From the NCBI GenBank assembly GCA_963969395.1, contig OZ017803.1:2046001-2110000 (forward strand): a stretch of DNA of 64,000 nt. The letters run 5' to 3'. Source of the stretch: Pseudoscleropodium purum. Taxonomy: Eukaryota; Streptophyta; Bryopsida; Hypnales; Brachytheciaceae. Position numbers and translations under genes: made by a program. Numbering within the stretch: position 1 is the stretch's first letter; each line of letters begins with the position of its first letter. Positions 49,025 to 60,235 of this stretch are shown here, one piece after another. The notes under the pieces are model-generated. The model searched no databases. It was not told where the DNA came from and saw only the letters and a program-made list of their open reading frames with translations.

Positions 49025-49324
49025 CGCATTGCCATTAGTCATTAGAAAATTTTATATTGTTATGTAATTTGAATGTTACACAATCACAAATGAATGCATC
49101 CACGTAAAATAAGATGTACATATAAAAATATTTTTATACGCAAATGAAAATATAGCATCTTTATATATAAATATATATGTATAAACAAAATACATGAAAA
49201 CATAGTTCCAATATCACTATTGAATCCTATAAGATCTTTTTAAGATCTAAATCTTTCACATTCTTTTTTGTTTTTAAACAATGAAAGGACCATTGTTTTT
49301 AAAAAACAAAATTCTCCTCAAATC
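49025..49324. other. AT-rich 3' flank of RING gene
   Basis: Non-coding AT-rich DNA between the element's GC-rich end and the stop codon of the RING gene. It probably includes the 3' UTR. Confidence 0.5.
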
Positions 49325-52300
49325 CTACTTTCCACCGGATGGACCACTACCTTCTCCCAAAACAAAAGGAAAATCTGCTGTACCGAGGAGTTTAGCAGAT
49401 GATTGACGAGTTGACCGTTGTTGACTTGGACGGACTATTCGCCCTCCAGATTGAACTTCGATGTCCACCTTATGAAATTGTTTCTTGGTTTCCGGAGAGA
49501 AGTCATCGTCCTCTTCACGCTTCCTTTTTTGTTTTCTTTTCGGTGATAAATCGACTTCGTTTGCCTTCAAGGTTCTCAAGTTGCTCTCCACACGATCTAC
49601 CATTGCTTGAACAACTTCATCATCTCCTTTCCCTTGCCATACTGTGAGGCAGTCTCCATCCAATAGGAAAGCCTTCCAATGCCCTATAATATCGCCAATG
49701 CGCCTATCAAATGCTGCTGCTACATCTACAGATGAATGTCATGTGCTTGTTAGTCCATTTGTATCGTAGACAGCACGAACTTTTGCAGCCTCTTCCAACT
49801 TCGACAATAGAAGGGCCCTACCTACGAGGGTGTGGTCGTATGCCTTATATTGCTCATTGAACTCTTTTCCATGGTTCACCTCCACCCAACTATCTTCTGG
49901 TCCTCTCTCCACTTTTTTATCTGGAAAACAAAAGAACTTTTCGTGTTGCAAGCTCCAATGTCCCCCCATGTTGCGACAAAACATTTCACGGGCCGCGTCA
50001 TCTACGATTCCTCGAGCCCGCAATTCCACCTCTCTATTGTAAGTCATCCACACATCCAAATCCAATGGTTGCTGAGATTCCTCGTACAAATCATGCCTCT
50101 GTTCATTTGCATTCCACCGGATTGGCTTCCCCCAATGTTGATAATTTTGAAATTTGTACGGCGCTTGATCAAGAGGAAGATTCCAATGATTGTACTCGTG
50201 GCCTGGAGGCATAGCTTCCAAGATACCAAACATTTCGTAGAACCTAGCACTCAATGGACTACGACACTCGGCACACACCGAACGAATGAGTGATGCTTTC
50301 ACAATGCAAGTGACATGGAAAGTGTGGCGACATTGGCCCATGGTTACTGCACCTTCCGGTCCGAAGAGGCCTTGGCAAAGGCTACAACAACCATCCAAGA
50401 TTGGAGAGGCTGGATCACAAGCATGCACCACTCGCTTGTCTTTCACATTGATGTGTGTTGAAAGTGTGTTGTAAGGGACCCATCCTTCCTCTACTTCCAA
50501 GGCCCAATTGATGGGTAGAGCTTGGTCCTTCTTTGTGTGGTTTAACCGCTCAAACATGGCATCCATGTCTCCCCAACATGTGATCTCCGTATATCTCTTT
50601 GAAGGATGTTGGTCAAACATAGTCTTGAACCAACTCAAAGAGTTTTGAATGGCATCGCAATTTTCATTCGACTCCATTGCCAATGTTTGAAGACCTGCCA
50701 TTGCTCGAGATACTACAGAGGGCCTGTCTTGGAGTCTTTGTACCCATGCTAACCATCGAGACTCCAAGCCGCTAGATGGCATAAACTTCTTCAAATCCAA
50801 AGACAATTGCAATCGATTCAACTTGGATTCAAAGATTCCTTTTGCTTCAATTGCCTCCTCCAATTTATGCTTCAACTCTTCAAAGTCACAACTCTCCGTT
50901 TGCGTCTCCGCATTCACGTAAACGGATGAAAGCTTTTCCATTGATGGTTGTTGTGTCGCTTTTAACATGCTCATGTCGTGACTTTCTTGTACATTCACAA
51001 TGGCAGGATTGTCGCTTGCTTCGGCCTTATCAAAAGGAAGAGAGAGTTTATCTTCACTCTCTTGACTCTCTTGACTGTCTCCGAGTACAATCACTGGTGA
51101 GATTGCAACCTCACTTGGATTTTTGGAGGTCCCTTGCAATTCTGCAATCCGTTTACACATCTTCGTCAACTCCTCCATTTGCCTTGATGATTGTTGATTT
51201 AAATGTTCAACCTCACTCTCCGAAGTCTTTAATTTCAACTCCAACACTTTGCACCTTGCTTCCACTCCTTCAAGGTCAGCAATTTTCTTCTCATATTCCA
51301 CCAATTGTAGTATGTGAACATCTCTTTCTTCGAAAAGTGGTCTGAAAGTCTTCGTGAGATTCTGAAATGCTATAGCACCTTTCAACATCTCTAGTGCTAT
51401 TAAAGAAAACTCCTTGGCCAAATTCATAAAAGTCGGAGCAGCTTGCGCTAAAAATTCAGCTGACATCGTTATCTTGAAAGTTGTATCAAGTATATGTGCA
51501 ACATCCTTTGGATCTGCAAGTGGACTCACTAGAATAGTAGTAGCACCATCATCGGGGTTCGACGATCCACCTATTTCTTCATGAAAGTTAGCAAACTGAA
51601 CCGAGAGCTTCCAAAGATTTTCCAATTGTTTTGGATTGGACATGTCTTGCAAGGTTCGATGTAGAGGACTTGGCAATGCCGCTGTAATTGGAAACTCCTC
51701 CGCCTGCCTTTTACGCTCGAAACTCCATAATGAGGATATATTATCAATCGTCACGCCTTGTCCATGAGGCGTATGTATTTTGTCTTCTAAACTTAAGGCT
51801 GGACTAGATTCAACACCTTGATGCACAGGCGGAGATTTGTAGATCAAACTATCAAAACAATTGTTGGCTATCAGACTATCAATTGTAGCATTAGCCTTTG
51901 CCACTTTCTCCACCAAGACTTCGTCTACTTTACTTTTTGAAGTTTCCCCGCATTCCGTGCAAACCTTGCCTTGGTTTACAAACTCCGTTTGCGTTTGTGC
52001 CGCAACATTTGGTGTAAAGGTCAAACGCGTTGGAGCTGTGGAAAAGACTTCACCCTCCTGCGCCTCTACATCTTTCTCCACATCTTTCCCCACATTTTTC
52101 GAAGAGCTTTCATTGATTGCTTCTGTTGGAGATTGTACAGACCGTAATTCTTCAACATTTGAGGCTTTCTCCACACCATCCGTTTTCACCTCAATAGTAT
52201 TTTTTAATATTTTTTCTGTTTCTCCCTCTGAATTGTACAAGTCAGGAATGTCCTTTTGATTGGCTTCAAGTAGAAGTGGGCAAGCTGTTGTCGTTGGAAA

Positions 52301-52732
52301 CGTGCTCCAATCGATCTTGCGCTCTAATATAAGTTCCGCATAAACCATACACGCCACGCTATAATTAATATAGCCTTTACTTCTGCGCTTGTTTCCGAAT
52401 AGAACACGCCACACCTCCTCAGATCGATGGACAAAATGTTTGTTGTTGCAAGTCCATGGTTTACAACAAAAATCCCGTGTATGACTTCTGTGCGACTCCT
52501 GAGGCCACAACTTGTCAATGTGGTACATTTTAACATAGGTCCTGCACATTTTTGATGTCCAATACTCCGCATCTTCATCTTCCCACCCGCTCTCTGCTTT
52601 AATTGTAGGGTCATTTAAAATGTCAAGCCGAAGGTCGTGCGTAGCCCCCTTCACTTTGCTTTTTTTCTTCACTTCGCTTCCCGGAGTCACCCCATCCATA
52701 TTTCGATCACCTTCGCCGTTCATGATTGTCAA
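49325..52732 (-). pseudogene. RING-H2 protein, cargo gene (1135 codons, one in-frame TGA)
   Basis: ATG at 52,732 opens 997 residues to a TGA at 49,739-49,741; the same frame then continues 137 codons to 49,325. Residues about 35-142 form the domain shared with the UIM-like protein (MCRTYV, HIDKLWPQE, C-x3-KHF, NYSV...MVYAE, DW). A long Ser/Glu-rich low-complexity part follows, then coiled coil about 465-535 (KKIADLEGVEARCKVLELK). The RING-H2 at about 781-825 has CSLC, CRHTFHVTC and CAEC, with all eight ligands in C3H2C3 order. The tail after the TGA ends in a basic NLS-like KRKQKRKREE. It is likely a RING-type E3 ubiquitin ligase, nuclear if the tail is made. A TATAAG box lies at 52,937-52,942, about 205 bp upstream. 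It may be functional with a truncated tail. Confidence 0.75.
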
Positions 52733-52936
52733 TTAGATTCAATAACCAATTGAAGTGAATAAAAAAATCTCACGTGATAGTCAAAAGTGATGGCATCAAC
52801 CGCAACACAGTAACACAAGATAGAAGACCCCAACTCTCCACCCCGTAGGAGCAACTAGCGCATAAAGCAATAGTAGCACATCCAACTTGGCACCGAAGGA
52901 GAATTGAAGTGAGAAGAAATGAAAAGTCACTCCACC

Positions 52937-53192
52937 CTTATAGCCGTCCGCCACCGGACCTGCCCTGGACCGCGCGAAGCGGCCCCGAACCTCGCGTCCG
53001 CCGCGCGGACCGATGACGTCCGCTTCGACAGCGGACGCGCCGTCTGCCCGTCGCCCCATCAGACCGACCCGTCCGACCGCCCGTCCGACTGGCACGTCCG
53101 CCCGGACTATCCGCACTGTCCGCCTTCCGACACCGTCCGCGCTTTGGACACGCCGACCGCCCCACTTAAACACTGACCGCCGACGGCGTCCA
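52937..53192 (-). promoter_or_regulatory. GC block and TATA box upstream of RING gene
   Basis: A GC-rich CGGACG/CCGTCCG block ends at its gene-proximal side in TATAAG (complement at 52,937-52,942), about 205 bp before the ATG. The arrangement is the same as for the other two cargo genes. The promoter function is inferred. Confidence 0.6.
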
Positions 53193-55339
53193 TCCAGTTG
53201 TCAATTGGTGCATCCTATGAGGCCATTATTATTCAAAAAGAGCGGTAACATTTCAAAAATAAAACAGCCTAATAATCACTGCTAAATGAAGATCAATGTA
53301 ATTGGTTTGTCATTTTTTTTTTCTAAATGTAAACCCTAAACCTTATACCCTAATTACCCTAAACCTTTTCTTTTCTCCTCTAAATTGTTTTACGAATGAG
53401 GGGAATGTGGTTAAGTTGAATATGTTTGAATTATTTACTGATATTATTCCTCTAAATAGGTTTTGAGAAGATCTAAAGATGGTGGGGATTTTTTTAAAGT
53501 TCATTAGGAAATCAAATGTTTTGCAAAAATAATCAATTCCATTTTCATTGTAAGCAAATGAAATTAAAAAAAAAGGCCCCAATACATAATTAGAATAACA
53601 GTTAAATGGATTTCAACCTCATGATATTTAATGAAAGGTTGTGATTTCTCATTAAAAGTGCATCACGATCTTCAAATGAACATCGAGTCTTTCATATTTT
53701 TTAATGAAATTTTGATTAGATTTGAAAACAAAGAAAAAGAAACAATGTTTTAACTTTCAAATCATGTATGGCTATATTTTTTCTTAAAAACATAGAAAAA
53801 TTCGTTACTTGAGTTGGTGGAGTAGAATACATTATACATGTGCTATATTTATTTTGAAGGGTAATTCCAATATTCTTATTTCAGATGTTTTTAAATATTA
53901 ATTTTAAAAAAGAGGGTTCACTGTTTAAAGATCTAAAAAATTGACAAACATAATTTCTATTATAAATAGGAATTGAATTCGGAATTCGATTTTTGAAATT
54001 ATTCAAATGAATAAGATATTGATTATAAAATATTTCTTTGTTTGAGTTTTCAAAATGAATTCATGAAACAATTGCAAACTTTTGAACTTAGGTATATGGT
54101 ATTGTTTTTGGTTTGTACTTTGTAGAGTATAATATTTCCATTTTAATCCTAAATAAATGAAAAAATACCACATGAATGAAATGTTTATGTATTGCACAAA
54201 GATTTCTACCAATTATTATGATAATTAAATACATTGTTACATTTCATAAAATATTCTACATAGAAAAAAAAAATCATTTCAGTTTTCAATCATGATAAAC
54301 GATGTCTTCTACTCTTTCTGTTATATGTTCGTTTTGTATAACGTGTACATTATACAATCTTTGAGAGCAAGGTAGTTCATTTTTGGCTCTCATTGAAATA
54401 GAAAATATATTTGTGTTTGGATTTTGAAATCATTATGTATTCTACGGTCTTACAAGAATGCATCTTGTTTCTTCCTTTGAATCCTTTTGATATTTTCTTT
54501 TTTTTCCTTTTTTTTCTGTCTTGTAGGGCTCTTATTATCTTGTTCTCTTCATTTGACCAGCCTATTTGGCTTGGCTCTTAGTTTTTTTTTTTTTTAATGT
54601 AATGGTTTATGCATATGTTATAAAAAATATATATTATTTATCTAAAATTAATATATTAATGAACAAACGCATAAAGGCATTGAATGCTTTCACATTTAAA
54701 GTTATAAATCTATCATAAATCACTCTTGCAAATTTGAATGATTGAATCGAAAATTTGAAAATGTAATTACAAGAGCTTTCAATTCAATCAATTGCATAAA
54801 TCATAAATGTTGAAATGCAACTCGTATGAGTTTAGCATCTATGAAGATTAATTCATGCCATCCACATGCAATTTTCCAATTTAATAAAATGCAATTGAGT
54901 ACTTCAATTTTTTTTCTTTTCAATTCTCTAGGTAACATTCACTTCATATCTTTCTCTATTTGTTTATCTATTTTGTGGCAACAAATGGAAAAACCATCTT
55001 TGTCTATATTTGCACATGCACTCTTATTTGATTGATGAAGAATAGATCTATGAAATATATAATCATTGATTTGTTCATGTTGATTTATCTAATATATTTT
55101 ATGTATGTATATATATATATATATATCATTAAAGGAGTATGAAAGACAAGATTGACAGATTGTGTTCGAATGTTGTTGATTTTGAAATGATTTAGTACTA
55201 TATCATTTATAAGAATATTATAATAGTGTTATGTTATAATATTCCTAAAACAATTGCAACAAATATTAAAATACATGCTAAGTTAGGTTTGTTAGCCTAC
55301 CAATTGTTCATTAATAGACATAATTGAGTAGCCCCCTTA
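53193..55339. other. AT-rich arm of the inverted repeat (right)
   Basis: From 53,855 it pairs with 47,935 downward in the left copy. 53,193-53,854 has no partner in the window. Degenerate telomere-like CCCTAAACC words lie at 53,330-53,366. No gene. Confidence 0.6.
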
Positions 55340-55540
55340 AATGAAACATTCAATATCTAATATCTTACAATCCAAATGGTGGATTTGTCTAAAATTTTTT
55401 CCACATTTTTTCCAACTAATTTACTACAAGATCCTACGGTTACATATGCCCCAAAGTATTTTTCTTCTAAGACTTGATATTTGCACTACTAGTGGCAGTT
55501 TTGAAGTGTTTTTAGTTAAAAGAACTTTAGGGGTTAAACA
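55340..55540 (+). repeat. R1 repeat copy inside right composite element
   Basis: Carries TACTACAAGATCCTACGG, GTGGCAGTTTTGAAGTG and 'TTTAGGGGTTAAA', matching R1 elsewhere. It is homologous to 45,921-46,132 of the left copy. Confidence 0.7.
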
Positions 55541-55602
55541 TCTCTACCGTGAGATTTTGAAAAAAGAACAATTTCCTTCATTAGGTTTAGGGTTTAAGAT
55601 GA

Positions 55603-55935
55603 GCCGTCCGCCCTGTCCGCCTTGTCCGCCCCGTCCGCCCTGTGCACCCCGTCCGCCGCGATATCCGTCCGCCGTGTTCGCCCGATCCGGAGTTCGCCCT
55701 ATCCGGCCCGACCGCCCCGTCCGCCCCGATACCCGTCTGCCCAGTCCGCCCTATCCGGCGGTCCCCCCGACCGCCCCGATACCCGTCCGTCCGGTTATGG
55801 CCGTCCGATTGACACGCGGACTGATGTGGTCTGCATGATCTGAACGTCCGCCTCGGGGCGTCCGCATATATATATGGGGAGGCGGACGGCTCATTCCGAA
55901 CAATCGTTCTCTTTTGGAGTAGGCGGACCAGTGCA
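55603..55935 (+). promoter_or_regulatory. GC block and TATA box upstream of right UIM-like gene
   Basis: A CCGTCCGCC-rich block containing the MITE core in minus orientation (55,794-55,857) and TATATATATAT-like sequence at 55,866-55,875, about 230 bp before the ATG. It is shorter and rearranged relative to the left block. Promoter role inferred. Confidence 0.5.
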
Positions 55936-56098
55936 TTGGAAGCTCTGCGCGCCCCTTCCGCTTTGTGTGAATGATTGTTGTGAGATTGTTACAAATTTTC
56001 ACAAAGTTCACACTTGTAAAATTTTAATTAATTAATTAAATCAAAATTTTGGTTCTTAAGCTTTCTAATTGTTTCATTCTCTTTGCTTCAGCTTCATC

Positions 56099-57376
56099 AT
56101 GCCGAAAGATAGAACACCCAAAAAAAGTAGTCGAAAGGAAAGACCCCAATTGTTCGATTGAAATGCTTGGACCGATCCATTGTGCGTGGGTGAACCGGGA
56201 TGGGAAGAAGAACCAACAAGAGTGTGGGATTGCTCAATGTGCAAGAAGTATGTATAAATGACTCACATTCAAAAACTTTGGCGACGTGAACGTGTAGAGC
56301 ACCAAGCGCCACGTTGGGAAGGACAAATGTCTACGTGCCAAAGTAAGCACTTCAAACAACGATACACACAAGTGCATCGAGTTCTTAGCATTAAAAGCGC
56401 CAAACCAAATATAATGAATTATAATGTTATGGCAATGGTTTGGGCAGAGATTGTACTCCACAAGGACGTGGACTGACGTACTGTTACAAGTCGCAATGTC
56501 GAGAACTATACGCGCACGGATGCCGTTATAGATACACAGTGGAGGGGCGTAAGCGATTGCATGCCAGAGTGGTCCAATCGAGGTTATCTACAACAACCTT
56601 CAGTTGTTCTACGAGATGCTGAAGATGCGTGGACAGATGACGATGATGACGATGATATGCAAGCGCCTGTCACATTTGGAGTTAGACACGAGCGGGTAAA
56701 AGAACGAGAACGAATTGAATTCGAACAACAAATGCAAGAGGCAACACGCAGAAGCCTTCAAGATCGTGGACGGCAAGATAGGCATGGTGGGTCCTACAGA
56801 CATGAACATGGAACGCAAGAATCTGAACAAGGAAGAGGTGGTTCATACTCTGGTTACGATCCTCAAAATAGATATGAAGGTGGAAGAGGGAGCTATGGAT
56901 CCACGCATTATGGTGGTTCAAGTGCAGTTGGTTCTCGTTATGGCACTCCCCCTGAAATTGGCTCTCAAGGTGGAGTAGGTAGCTATAGCAACACGCACTA
57001 TGGTAGCACGCACTATGGTAGGTCTAGTGGATTTAGTTCATATTATACTACGCCCACTCAAGTGGGCTCCGAAGGTAGTGGAGGAAGCCATGTAACCCCG
57101 CAGTATAGTTGCTCTCTTCATGGAAGCACCCAATACTATCCGGGATCAACTAGAAGTGATTCATACGAGCATCATGGGGCCTCTTATCACGGGGCTTCAA
57201 ATGAAAGAGGATCAGAGCCTACTACATTGGTTCCTCCTCCCACTTTTGGAGGTTCAAATTATGGACAAGGAGGTGCACCGAGTGGATATCACGGAAATTA
57301 TGGAGGTGGTCCGTTCATTGAAGTACAAAGAAGAGGCAGCGGTCAACAATTTGAGTCCGATTCAGATTCCGAATAA
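56099..57376 (+). pseudogene. Gly/Ser/Tyr-rich protein with UIM-like motif, right copy
   Basis: Exactly 426 codons, like the left copy, with stops TGA (56,159-56,161), TAA (56,255-56,257) and TGA (56,474-56,476). The first two stops are shared with the left copy and the third is private (left reads Arg there). The last 271 codons from 56,561 are open and include the acidic run, the UIM-like EFEQQMQEATRRSLQD (near residues 206-222) and the GSTHYG-rich tail. The N-terminal domain matches the RING protein. The UIM-like motif suggests ubiquitin binding; this rests on motif reading only. Confidence 0.7.
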
Positions 57377-57967
57377 AAAAACATGCAAGTATATAGTGAG
57401 CATGTGTTTGCTCGATTTTCTCATTTTACTCTCACGACAAGTATAGAACACTAGATTGGTAGAAGTAGTACAAAATTTTAAATGAATAGAATAATTTTGA
57501 ACAATTTTATTCACTTTTTCAAAAAGTGTTGTGTAATAGTGTACACCAAGTATGTATGTAGGCAAGCATATTGTTGAAGACATCATTGTATTATTTTATA
57601 ATATTGTTGATGTATAAGGCTAAAAGCGACTTTGATAAATAATAAAAATATGAAGAAGAAATGTAATTTTGTAAGAGCCATATTATGTCTATTTTTGAAT
57701 TTAGCATTCGAGGTTAAATATGTACTAGCATGGTGTGTATTTTGAAATTATTGTTGTGTATTTATTACATTTAGAAACTCATAAATGGTAACAATGTATT
57801 TCTAATTAATTTATGAAAGATTAAATTATTTGAATATTAGAAATTTTTTTATTTTTCATTCAACGATTGCTAAAAATTAAAATGATTTCTTATTGGTATG
57901 AAGAAATGCCCAAATTAGACAATTAGTGGTTCTTCTTTAGATTCTATTTTCAAATATGAAAAATAAA
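57377..57967. other. AT-rich spacer between right cargo genes
   Basis: 57,377 to about 57,757 is nearly identical to the left copy, then divergence and deletions appear. No gene; small ORFs here are reverse-strand shadows. Confidence 0.6.
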
Positions 57968-58143
57968 TCGGATCGGGCGGACGTTTGATTTGTTCGCCCG
58001 TGCCCGTCGGATCGGGCGGACGGGGCTCTAGGGTTTCGTGGAGGCGGACGGCCGATGCGTCCGCCACCCCCGGCCCGTCCGATCGGGCGGACGGTTTGGG
58101 GTCGTCCGCGCCCCAATAAGATGGGCGGACGGGCCGTCCGCAT
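57968..58143 (+). promoter_or_regulatory. GC block upstream of right kinase-like gene (shortened)
   Basis: A CGGACGG-rich block about 175 bp long against about 445 bp in the left copy. The TATA position has CCAATAAG (58,113-58,120) instead of CTTATAAG, so the box appears mutated. Confidence 0.5.
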
Positions 58144-58336
58144 TGTTACTTTTGCTTTGCCCCTTGTGAATGCAAGGTAGAGCGGAGAGCTTGGTGGTTC
58201 ATCCTCCATTGGCTCCTTTCCTAGGCAAGGCAAGAGTGGTTTATTGGGGCTGCCTTGTTGCCAATTTTTTGGACACTTGCGCGTGAATTTAATTTCAAAT
58301 TAAAAAATTTGATCTATATCAATTTCATTTGTCACG

Positions 58337-59830
58337 ATGCCGAACGGGAAGAAGAAGATTGCAAAGCTTAAACATGGAGAGGGACCATCGAACTTGGAAG
58401 TAGCTCGCCAAAGTCCTTCAGAAGAATGCAAGAAATTCATGATTGAACGCATTGTTCAATTCTATGAATCGGAAACAACATTGTCTTTAAACAATAAGTA
58501 CATCAGATATCAAGAGGAGTGAGTATCTAAATTCAAGGTAGACATAACACAGATGTTGTTGGATGCATTGAATGTGGCGAAGTGGCATGACGAAATGCAT
58601 AAAACGTACTTCACCAAATGTTTGGAGAACAAGGTTCATGACGCTTTGTGGAATTCCAAAGTCATTTTGGTTAAATATGGCAAGGAATATCGACCCAATG
58701 ACACCCAGTTTGAAGAAGTGATTCTGAAAGCGGACTTGTTTAGGGGGCGATGTGCTCCATTCGCCAAAAAGCACAATCGAGTTGGTTCGATTGCTTGGTG
58801 GAAAAGCAATGATGGAGTTGCTGAAGCGGAAAGGACCAAACGACACCTCATAGTACTTCCAGATACAGCATGCGTGATTGTTGTTGATGATAGAACGATG
58901 AGAGGTGGATATGCAACGATTCGAAAGGTTCGTATTGAAGGATGTCCAGGAATACTTCCTTATTGGGAGTTTGCGGCAAAGAAATCCATTCACCACCAAA
59001 CTCGACCCGATCTTGCAAAATTAGAACATCAAAACGAATCAATGGCTATTCGAATTCCACACGCGGGTGTGATACGGTTTACTGCAGTGCACGGAACGAC
59101 GTGTGAAGGTTATGCGTATTGGTGGAATGGTGGAACTCTTCGACAAATGTTGAATATGGATAAAGACTATCCAGACAACATTCAAATCCGTCTGATGTAT
59201 ACGAATCCAACCGAAGAGGAGGTTGTAAAAGCTCACCGTTTAGGGCGATATCGGAAGAAGTGCACGGAGCTGATATGGGCGTTTATGCATATTATGTATG
59301 CAGTGCATCTTGTTGGACATTTGCACAATGATCTTTCTCCGGACAACATCTTGTTGCATTTTCCAGAGGATGAGTTACATGTGTACATTGGAGTTTGCGA
59401 TTGAGGCATGATCACCTTAGCTTCTCAGCCAATGAAGTCTTTGTACACATTCACATCAACAGATGAGATGAAACAAACTTTGCAGAGAAGATGGTGGATG
59501 GATCCATGTATTGCATATTTGCATAAAGTAGGTGCAGATGTGGAAGTCATTCCGATGTATTCAAGTAAGTTGGAAGAGTATGCCATTCGAAAAATTGCTC
59601 GGCGGATGAATGGAAACAACATGTCAGGGGCGTATTTCAACATGCTACAAAAAACACCTAGTGCGACACAATTTGCCTTTCATGACTTTGCAAAAGTGTT
59701 TTATGCTTACTTGAAGCGCATTTCTTCGAAGACTGACGATGAAAATACTAGTTTGGCCGATGTGATTACGCGATTTTCTAATACATATCGTTGGCCGATG
59801 CCAGATGAACATTTTCGCCATTTATATTAG
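58337..59830 (+). pseudogene. Kinase-like cargo gene, right copy
   Basis: 498 codons, identical in length to the left copy, with two in-frame TGAs: 58,520-58,522 (private; Cys TGC in the left copy) and 59,402-59,404 (shared). It has the same kinase-like landmarks: RGGYATIRKV, AAKKS, HLHNDLSPDNILL and VCD before the shared stop. The first half (to 59,081) differs from the left copy at about 28 positions. The second half differs at one, indicating recent homogenisation of the 3' half. Confidence 0.7.
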
Positions 59831-60235
59831 ATTGGTAGTGCAGAAATAGTAGTTGAATACTTGAATAGGTTATATAGGCATTAAAAATTAGTTTAGAAAT
59901 ATAGAGTTGGAATGAAAAAAATTATATGTGCAATTAGCCAAATGTGCACAATGTATGGTATTCTACATTAAATTGAATACATTTTGCCCATATTGATTAT
60001 GTTTGTATTTGTATTGATCTTGATTTTTTAAATAGTATATATATATATTTGAAGTCACAAATTTTTTTAGTTTGCCTTTTGAAAATGAATTGGAATTTTT
60101 TCATAGTTTCAAGACTATCATGGACTCGTGGTCAAACTTTATAATCTTTCAACTTATGAGAGACATTGTTTTAATAACAAATCGCGAACCATTGCACTTC
60201 ATTTAACATTTAATTGTTTAAAGATTAAGGGAGTG
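59831..60235. other. AT-rich 3' flank of right kinase-like gene
   Basis: Non-coding. It aligns to 37,990-38,617 of the left copy with several indels, including the AT microsatellite and the ~190-bp segment found only on the left. Confidence 0.6.

Noticed and set aside
39044..59404. Programmed recoding or RNA editing of the in-frame stops
   Set aside because: The stops include TGA, TAA and TAG, some private to one copy. Nuclear recoding of this kind is not established in plants, and deamination plus gene conversion explains the pattern better.
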